Shown: positions 1 to 4,114 of the stretch, one piece after another
Layout of the letters: every line of letters starts with the position of its first letter
Position numbering within the stretch: the first letter of the stretch is position 1
Assembly: GCA_038227745.1 (NCBI GenBank)
Contig: JBBRPS010000624.1
Coordinates: 1-6,349 of the forward strand
Source of the DNA: DASPXY01 sp038227745
GTDB taxonomy: Bacteria; Planctomycetota; Planctomycetia; Gemmatales; Gemmataceae
Direction: 5' to 3'
DNA length: 6,349 bases
The notes under the pieces: model-generated
Seen by the model: only the letters and a program-made list of their open reading frames with translations
Told to the model about the DNA's origin: nothing
Database searches by the model: none
Program-made: the position numbers and the translations under genes

Positions 1-136
1 GCTCCTTGAGGTACGCCTTGACCTGGGACTCGAGGGTGGGAATGCCCGGGGGCACACCCTGCGTCAGCAGGCCCGCCGGCTTGGCGACCGCGACGCAGTG
101 GTTGTCTTCAAAGAGGATGGTCGGCGTGTCGGACAT
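1..136 (-). CDS. RluA-family pseudouridine synthase, N-terminal fragment (runs off left edge)
   Basis: The first 45 codons of a gene read leftward from an ATG at 136-134; the rest lies outside the window. The protein begins MSDTPTILFEDNHCVAVAKP and continues AGLLTQG. The pattern I-L-x-E-D-N-H-x-x-x-V-x-K-P-A-G-L-L-T-Q-G is the characteristic opening of the RluA/RluC/RluD catalytic domain, which converts specific uridines in rRNA or tRNA to pseudouridine. The HRLDR catalytic motif would lie further left and cannot be checked. The protein starts directly in the catalytic domain, so there is no N-terminal S4 RNA-binding domain, as in RluA-type and short RluC-like members. I see no Shine-Dalgarno before the ATG. 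The gene is co-directional with the selenoprotein gene, 38 nt downstream of it, with a 9-bp hairpin between them. Family membership is fairly sure; which uridine it modifies cannot be said. Confidence 0.8.
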   Translation of the reverse strand, partial: MSDTPTILFEDNHCVAVAKPAGLLTQGVPPGIPTLESQVKAYLKE

Positions 137-147
137 GGTGAGTCAAG

Positions 148-168
148 CCCACGGGTCGCACCCGTGGG
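148..168. repeat. 9-bp perfect inverted repeat (hairpin) between two minus-strand genes
   Basis: CCCACGGGT at 148-156 is followed by a 3-nt loop and by its exact reverse complement ACCCGTGGG at 160-168. It fills most of the gap between the selenoprotein stop codon (177-175) and the start of the RluA-family gene (136). No T-tract follows on the minus strand, so it is not a typical intrinsic terminator. It could still end or attenuate transcription, or protect the 3' end of the upstream message. It is preceded by CAAG at 144-147, giving the same CAAGCCC lead-in as the larger palindrome at 1478-1527, so it may be a member of a dispersed intergenic repeat family. That last point is inference. Confidence 0.6.
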
Positions 169-174
169 TCTGGA

Positions 175-1413
175 TTAGTTCCCCCCCGGCAGCCGGAGCG
201 TCAAATCGAGGCGCTTGCCGGCCCGCAGGACGTTCAGCCGGACCTCGTCGCCGGGACAATAGTTGAGCCGCACGTAAGCGCCGAACTGCCGCGCCGTCAT
301 CTCCAGGCGCCGGCCCTCGACACCGAGGATCACGTCGTTGATCGCCACGCCGGCATGGCGTGCCGCGGGAGTGACGAAAGCGCCCTGCCGGAACGCGAGC
401 TGCCGCGCGGCCAGGCCCAGCGCCTTCTTCTCCTCCGCCGTCAGGTCGTCACCGTGGACGCACGGGTCGGGCTGCAGTCCGCGCAGCGACCAGCGCCAGG
501 AGACATCCGTCATGCGCCAGCCTTCCGCGAGGTCGAGCCGGCCCCTCAGGGTGGTGCCCGCCCGCTCCCACGCGACGTGTACCGCGCCCTTCGCCGGGGC
601 GCCGTGCAGGGCGTATTGCAGGTCCGCGATGGAGCCGACCTGGACGCCGTGTACCGCCCGGAGCGTGTCGCCCGTCGTCAGGCCGGCCCGCGCCGCCGCC
701 GAGCCCGCCGCCACGCCGGCCACGCGGTTGCCACGATCGACGTCCAGCGTCAGGCCGACGTTCTCCGGCAGGGGGTAGACCCACACCTCGTCCAGCCGCC
801 ACTTGCCCGCCGCCTGCAGCGCCTCGCGGCGGAAGTCGTAGACGTTGTGGCAGTGGATGCAGGACCGCGCCGTCAGGCGCCTGGAGGCGGGGTACTGCTC
901 GGCGGTGCGCGGCGGGCGTGGCGCCGTCGGTTCCGCACGCGGCGGCTCGCGGCGGTGGGCCGCCAGGGCCTCGGTGAGCGCGTGGCGCAGTCCGGCGAGC
1001 GACAGGTTCTTCTGGGCCACGACGGGGTGCTGGCCGCCGTAACGGCCGTGGACCTTCTCGTCGGCGTTGAGGAACACGGCCATCCAGGTGGCGTCGTAGT
1101 CGAAGTCGAACACGTCGAGATCGACGCCGCGCATGTTGGTGAAGCGCAGCAGGACGAACTCGCGCGCGACGTCGGCAATCTTTTTGTCCAGGCGAACAAC
1201 CTGCTCGCCAAACCCGCTCTCGTCGGGTCAGTGCAGTCAGTGGAAGACGGCGAAGATGGGTTTGCCGCTTGCCCGTGCCGCCTCCCGAGCCCTGGCGTAG
1301 TCCGTCAGCCAGCGCGGTTCTCGTTCGAGGGGCGCGTCGCCTCCGGTGACGCGCCCGAACCTGCCGACGAGCAGACCCATCCCCAGCACACCGAGCACCA
1401 ACCCGTATCGCAT
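175..1413 (-). CDS. Thioredoxin-like/haem c/PDZ selenoprotein with two in-frame UGA (Sec) codons
   Basis: One reading frame of 412 codons runs from ATG 1413-1411 to TAA 177-175 if two UGA codons (1239-1237 and 1230-1228) are read as selenocysteine. The sequence in order is: a hydrophobic N-terminus (residues 2-19, signal or anchor); a thioredoxin-like domain (about 34-150) whose strand GKPIFAVFH runs into U59-L-H-U62, then FVLLRFTNMRGVDLDVFDFD and a conserved-looking FLNAD segment; a CIHCH haem c attachment motif (C185, C188, H189); and two PDZ domains (about 218-293 and 333-408). Both halves read as sense protein on either side of the UGAs, and UGA acts as a stop in the neighbouring amt, glnK and kinase genes. 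The start at 1413 is chosen for GGGAG at 1424-1420, six bases upstream; ATG 1446 has no good site. From memory, NCBI names a family 'Trx7/PDZ domain-containing (seleno)protein', which this matches. A likely role is extracytoplasmic thiol/selenol redox chemistry; the substrate is unknown. Confidence 0.85.
1191..1209 (-). promoter_or_regulatory. Candidate bacterial SECIS hairpin for Sec insertion
   Basis: On the mRNA (minus) strand GGCGAGC (1209-1203) pairs with GTTCGCC (1197-1191), giving seven pairs including one G-U, around the five-base loop AGGTT (1202-1198). Bacterial SECIS elements are short stem-loops inside the coding region, just 3' of the UGA, whose small apical loop carries a G and U; E. 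coli fdhF has AGGUCU. The loop begins 25 nt after the second UGA and 34 nt after the first, within the usual distance range for SelB-dependent elements. Two consecutive GTT valine codons fall in the loop and 3' arm although valine in this gene is otherwise mainly GTC/GTG, which suggests RNA-level constraint. A second small hairpin, CCCG (1227-1224) with CGGG (1216-1213), could stack next to it. The fold was made by eye. Confidence 0.65.
1228..1239 (-). other. Recoded UGA-x-x-UGA (Sec59 and Sec62), UxxU redox motif
   Basis: Reading leftward, codons TGA CTG CAC TGA stand directly after the predicted first thioredoxin beta strand (KPIFAVFH), where CxxC is found in ordinary family members. Both stop-like codons are UGA, both sit at the two redox positions, and neither is UAA or UAG, which random nonsense mutation would not be expected to produce. 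Translation as selenocysteine requires SelA, SelB and tRNA-Sec, which are not in this window. Confidence 0.75.
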
Positions 1414-1443
1414 GAGCCTCTCCCGCTGAATCCTCCGGGCACA

Positions 1444-1456
1444 CATTCATTGTATA
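1444..1456 (-). promoter_or_regulatory. Possible -10 element for the selenoprotein gene
   Basis: On the minus strand TATACA (1456-1451) resembles a sigma-70 -10 box and would place the transcript start near 1444. That gives a leader of about 30 nt before ATG 1413 and would leave the alternative ATG at 1446 untranscribed. No convincing -35 hexamer lies 16-18 nt upstream, where the end of the large palindrome begins. Confidence 0.3.
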
Positions 1457-1477
1457 CTCGACGCGGGGCAAGTTGAC

Positions 1478-1527
1478 ACAAGCCCGACGCGCCAGCGAGG
1501 GATCTCTCGCTGGCGCGTCGGGCTTGT
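1478..1527. repeat. Perfect 22-bp inverted repeat, planctomycete-style intergenic palindrome
   Basis: The arm at 1478-1499 (begins ACAAGCCCGACGCGCC, ends AGCGAG) is repeated exactly as its reverse complement at 1506-1527, around the six-base spacer GGATCT. The only mismatch to a perfect 50-bp palindrome is in the spacer. It sits between the divergent selenoprotein and amt genes, upstream of both, so it cannot be a terminator for either. Translated in any frame it gives RRASE/SLAGASG-like peptides that I recall as spurious ORF content in Gemmata-type genomes, which suggests a high-copy dispersed element. It lacks transposase and is too short to be an insertion sequence. Confidence 0.8.
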
Positions 1528-1683
1528 ATGGTCCCGGCTCGGCCCTGCACAGCCGCCACGCAGCGCCTGCCCAACCTCCAGGCAGCGAAGCGGCGCGGCT
1601 CATTCGCGCTCCTGGAAATTGTCGGATTCTATCTCGTCTCGTGTGTGAAGGTTGTGGCAAGCACCGTCGCCGCAGCGTGGGGC

Positions 1684-1697
1684 GGCATAACAATTGC
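1684..1697 (+). promoter_or_regulatory. Candidate sigma-54 (RpoN) promoter of amt-glnK
   Basis: GGCATAACAATTGC has the sigma-54 hallmark: GG and GC separated by exactly ten bases, in the form GGCA-N6-TTGC, compared with the consensus TGGCAC-N5-TTGC. Transcription would begin near 1709, giving a leader of about 180 nt before amt. Control of amt-glnK by sigma-54 with NtrC is standard in many bacteria, so the position is sensible. I did not find a convincing pair of NtrC half-sites upstream. The identification rests on one motif match. Confidence 0.45.
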
Positions 1698-1770
1698 CGT
1701 CCTCCCCCGCCATCATAACGCCACCCACCCTGCGTGTCCGGAGAGGCGCAGGGATCGGTGCGCCGTCGGT

Positions 1771-1836
1771 AGGGAACGACCTCTGTGCGCAGCCGCGCGG
1801 CTCCTGCCGCGCGAGACCGCGCAGGGGCCGTTCCTT
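1771..1836. repeat. 66-nt near-perfect hairpin in the amt leader
   Basis: Three stacked helices lie one inside another. The outer is AGGGAACG (1771-1778) with CGTTCCTT (1829-1836), one G-U. After a single A-C mismatch, the middle is 1780-1789 with 1818-1827, ten pairs including two G-U. After a 4x4 internal loop, the inner is CGCGCGGC (1794-1801) with GCCGCGCG (1806-1813), capped by the tetraloop TCCT. About 26 pairs are formed in 66 nt. It lies between the candidate promoter and the amt start, so it would be transcribed as part of the 5' leader. It may be a regulatory leader structure, a small RNA, or a dispersed inverted repeat. No strong U-run follows (only CCTCTTTG), so it is not a standard terminator. 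The function is unknown. Confidence 0.6.
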
Positions 1837-1868
1837 CCTCTTTGCGCCGCGAGCGCCCGGGCGCGAAA

Positions 1869-1881
1869 CCTCCGCGGAGGG
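1869..1881 (+). promoter_or_regulatory. amt ribosome binding site inside a 12-bp palindrome
   Basis: CCTCCGCGGAGG (1869-1880) is a perfect palindrome whose right half, with the following G, is the Shine-Dalgarno GGAGGG (1876-1881), seven bases before the GTG start at 1889. In RNA, CCUC could pair with GAGG over a CGCG loop and hide the site. Another palindrome, GCGCCCGGGCGC, lies just upstream at 1853-1864. The site decides the choice of the GTG start. Sequestration is an inference from the pairing. Confidence 0.6.
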
Positions 1882-1888
1882 CAGTCCT

Positions 1889-3697
1889 GTGAAGCGTGTG
1901 CTCTGTCCGGCGGTCATCGCCCTGGTCGTGTTCCTCGGTGCCGCGGTCGCGTCCGCCGCGGACGCCTCCGATGGTCCGGTCACGCAGAAGCAGTTGGAGG
2001 CCGCCCGTGACCAGGCCGCGCAGGCTGGGAACAACGCCTGGATGCTGATCTCCACCGGTCTGGTGCTGCTCATGGTGCCGGGGCTGGCCCTGTTCTACGG
2101 CGGCATGGCCCGCCGCAAGAACGTCATGGGCACCATGATGCACAGCATGGTCGCCCTGGTGATCATTGGCATCCAGTGGGTGCTCGTCGGCTACGCGCTG
2201 GCGTTCGGCGAATCGCAGGGCGGCTGGATCGGCTGGTCGGTGGACTACCTGGGCCTGCAGAACATCCTCGAGCTCAAGGACGGCGTCTGGGCCCACAAGA
2301 CCTTCCCCGGCACGAACCTGCCGGTCATGCTGCACTGCATGTACCAGGGCATGTTCGCGATCATCACGCCGGCGCTCATCAGCGGCGCCCTCGCCGAGCG
2401 CATCCGTTTCGGGCCATACTGCCTGTTCATCCTGCTGTGGTCCACACTGGTCTACGCCCCGCTGGCGCACTGGATCTGGTCGGTCGATGCGCAGGGCAAC
2501 GCCGCCGGCTGGCTCGCGAAACTGGGCGCGCTCGACTTCGCCGGCGGCACGGTGGTCCACATCGCGGCGGGCGTCTCCGGTCTGGCGGCGATCCTGGTCC
2601 TGCGCAAGCGCCTCGGCTACCCCGCGCACGCGATGCACCCCAACAGCATGGTCCTGACGCTCCTCGGCGCCGGCATCCTCTGGTTCGGCTGGTTCGGTTT
2701 CAACGGCGGCAGCGCCCTGAGGAGTAACGGCCAGGCGGTGTCGGCGCTGACGGCGTCGCAGATCGCGGCGGCGGCCGCCGCCCTGAGCTGGATGCTGGCC
2801 GAGTGGCGGCACAAGGGCAAGCCGACCGCGCTGGGGCTGGCGTCCGGCCTGGTCGCCGGCCTGGTCGCGATCACACCCGCCGCGGGCTACGTCTTCCCGT
2901 GGCAGGCCCTGCTGATCGGCCTGTGCGCCGGCGTGGTGTGCTACGTCATGGTGTGCCTCAAGCCGTTCTTCAAGTACGACGACTCCCTCGACGCCTTCGG
3001 CGTCCACGGCGTGGGCGGCTTCCTCGGCGCCGTCCTGACCGGGGTGTTCGCCTCGGCGACCCTGACGCAGGCGGGTGTCGGCAACACGGACCCGGTCGGC
3101 AAGTTGGCGGACGGGCAACTGGCCCAGATCCAGGTGCAGTTGCTCGCGGCGGTGGTGGCCGTGGTGTTCGCCTTCGTCGTCTCGCTGGTGCTGGTCAAGG
3201 CGGTCGATCTCCTGTGCGGCGGGTTCTGCCTGGACGCCCGTTCGGAGAACGAGGGCCTGGACCGCGTGGCGCACGGCGAGGTCGGCTTCGACCTGGGGCC
3301 GTCGCTGGAGTCGGTGCCGGAGAAAGCTCCGCAGGAGCCGCGGTCGGCGGCCGTGCCCCCCGACGGGCAGCGGCGCTTCACCGTGGTGGTCGAGGGCGTG
3401 GACAATGGCCGGCTGATCGAGGCGTGGTCGGACCTGTGCCAGGCCGGCCCGCGCCCGCCGAGCAAGGAGTTCCTGGAGATCTACCCGTACGTGACGACGG
3501 TGCAGGGCAACCGCTTCCGCTTCCGCGGCGGCGACCCGCAGCGGCTGCGCGAGAGTCTGGCCCACCTGTTCGAGCAGGCGGTCGGCGGCACGGTGCGGGC
3601 CTACCTCGACCCGGTGAGCGAGGCCGCCCGCGCCTACCCCGAGGACGGGTTCGCCCTCACGGACCGCTCCCCGGTGGAATCGGCGAACCGACTTTGA
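1889..3697 (+). CDS. amt: Ammonium channel Amt with an extra C-terminal cytoplasmic domain
   Basis: A 602-residue member of the Amt/Mep/Rh family, which conducts ammonium across the inner membrane. The GTG start is chosen because it follows GGAGGG by seven bases and begins a clean signal peptide (MKRVLCPAVIALVVFLGAAV, ending ASA|AD near residue 23). The core runs from about residue 48 (AWMLISTGLVLLMVPGLALF) to 470 with about 11 membrane segments. The landmarks are YQGMFAIITPALISGALAER (152-171), DFAGGTVVHI with D216 and H224 (E. coli D160/H168), LWFGWFGFNGGSAL, and FGVHGVGGFLG with H373 (E. coli H318), so the twin-His pore is intact. The core ends in the usual ENEGLDRVAHGE tail (453-464). Residues 471-602 are an added, mostly soluble extension: a linker and then a region from FTVVVEG (497) to about 575 that looks beta-alpha-beta-beta-alpha-beta. 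At 602 aa it is about 170 longer than typical Amt. It is followed after 27 nt by glnK. Confidence 0.95.
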   Translation: MKRVLCPAVIALVVFLGAAVASAADASDGPVTQKQLEAARDQAAQAGNNAWMLISTGLVLLMVPGLALFYGGMARRKNVMGTMMHSMVALVIIGIQWVLVGYALAFGESQGGWIGWSVDYLGLQNILELKDGVWAHKTFPGTNLPVMLHCMYQGMFAIITPALISGALAERIRFGPYCLFILLWSTLVYAPLAHWIWSVDAQGNAAGWLAKLGALDFAGGTVVHIAAGVSGLAAILVLRKRLGYPAHAMHPNSMVLTLLGAGILWFGWFGFNGGSALRSNGQAVSALTASQIAAAAAALSWMLAEWRHKGKPTALGLASGLVAGLVAITPAAGYVFPWQALLIGLCAGVVCYVMVCLKPFFKYDDSLDAFGVHGVGGFLGAVLTGVFASATLTQAGVGNTDPVGKLADGQLAQIQVQLLAAVVAVVFAFVVSLVLVKAVDLLCGGFCLDARSENEGLDRVAHGEVGFDLGPSLESVPEKAPQEPRSAAVPPDGQRRFTVVVEGVDNGRLIEAWSDLCQAGPRPPSKEFLEIYPYVTTVQGNRFRFRGGDPQRLRESLAHLFEQAVGGTVRAYLDPVSEAARAYPEDGFALTDRSPVESANRL

Positions 3698-3724
3698 TCT
3701 CGACGGCCCGAGGCTTCCTCTCCC

Positions 3725-4078
3725 ATGAAAATGGTCGTTGCCATCATCCGTCCCGAGAAGCTCGAGGCGGTGCAGCAGGCGCTCAACGAGCGCGACGTGT
3801 ACCTGATGACCGTCACCGACGTGCGCGGCTGCGGCCGGCAGCGCGGCTACACGGAGGTGTACCGCGGCACCGAGTTCCAGGTGCGGCTGCTGCCGAAGTT
3901 GAAGCTGGAGATCGCGGTGAACGATGCGTTCGTGGAGGCGGCGGTCGAGGCGATCGTCCACGCGGCGCGGATGGGCGAGACGGGGCAGATCGGCGACGGC
4001 AAGATTTTCGTGTTGCCGCTGGAGGACTGTGTGCGCATCCGCACCGGCGAGCGCGGCGGGCAGGCGATCGGCCCTTGA
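3725..4078 (+). CDS. glnK: PII nitrogen regulatory protein, Phe at T-loop position 51
   Basis: A 117-residue PII protein. Trimers sense ATP/ADP and 2-oxoglutarate and dock on Amt to block it; the position directly after amt supports GlnK rather than a general GlnB. Visible features are the start MKMVVAIIRPEKLEAV, the T-loop GCGRQRGYTEVYRGTEF (35-51) with Q39 and R47, LLPKLKLE with K58, the B-loop IGDGKIFVLP (89-98) and the C-loop RIRTGE (104-109). Two features are unusual. Residue 51, the tyrosine that is uridylylated in proteobacteria or adenylylated in actinobacteria, is Phe, while Y46 is present. There are also about three extra residues (ARMGETGQIGDG) just before the B-loop compared with E. 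coli GlnB, which has 112 residues. The Shine-Dalgarno is weak (GAGG at 3710-3713, 11 bases upstream), so translation may partly depend on coupling to amt. It is very likely co-transcribed with amt. Confidence 0.95.
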   Translation: MKMVVAIIRPEKLEAVQQALNERDVYLMTVTDVRGCGRQRGYTEVYRGTEFQVRLLPKLKLEIAVNDAFVEAAVEAIVHAARMGETGQIGDGKIFVLPLEDCVRIRTGERGGQAIGP

Positions 4079-4080
4079 CC

Positions 4081-4114
4081 GCCGCCGCTCGCGGCTAAAC
4101 GGGGCGTCACGCCC
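4081..4114. terminator. Possible bidirectional terminator between convergent glnK and kinase genes
   Basis: Two small GC hairpins lie in the 28-nt gap and over the kinase stop codon: GCCGC (4081-4085) with GCGGC (4091-4095), and GGGCG (4102-4106) with CGCCC (4110-4114). Neither has a T-tract on either strand, so intrinsic termination would be weak. Placement between convergent genes is the main support. Confidence 0.3.

Larger units (their letters stand above)
1414..1888. other. Divergent intergenic region, no credible gene
   Basis: This stretch of 475 bases separates the leftward selenoprotein gene from rightward amt. It holds the selenoprotein Shine-Dalgarno and possible -10 box, the 22-bp inverted repeat, the candidate sigma-54 promoter, the 66-nt hairpin and the amt ribosome binding site, described separately. 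Open frames crossing it code for Arg/Ala/Pro-rich peptides with no recognisable domain and are by-products of high GC content. I see no tRNA or known riboswitch. Confidence 0.7.

Noticed and set aside
175..1134. The 319-residue PDZ protein as a gene starting at ATG 1134
   Set aside because: This Met lies inside the thioredoxin-like domain (TNMRGVDL), has no ribosome binding site or signal peptide, and the frame extends upstream through the two UGA codons to a proper start at 1413.
1228..1239. The selenoprotein gene as a pseudogene, or UGA read as Trp
   Set aside because: Both interruptions are UGA, at the exact redox positions, followed by a SECIS-like hairpin, and the frame is otherwise intact. 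UGA serves as the terminal stop in amt, glnK and the kinase, so a genome-wide UGA=Trp code is unlikely.
1665..1681. A second sigma-54-like sequence (TGGCAAGCACCGTCGCC)
   Set aside because: The spacing between GG and GC is eleven rather than ten bases, and the -12 core is TCGC, so it fits worse than the site at 1684-1697.
1694..1888. ATG 1694 as the amt start
   Set aside because: It would add 65 Arg/Pro-rich residues before an evident signal peptide and would overlap the promoter motif; GTG 1889 has a good Shine-Dalgarno.
1528..2010. A 160-codon plus-strand frame starting just after the palindrome
   Set aside because: It overlaps the start of amt out of frame, has no recognisable domain or ribosome binding site, and covers the structured leader.
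449..3961. A very long minus-strand open frame (1170 codons) antisense to amt and glnK
   Set aside because: It is His/Arg/Gln-rich, low-complexity and without any domain. It mirrors the codon pattern of the real amt, glnK and selenoprotein genes and is expected from high third-position GC.
2803..4098. A 431-codon plus-strand frame within amt and glnK
   Set aside because: It is Arg/Gly-rich and out of frame with two clearly recognised genes.
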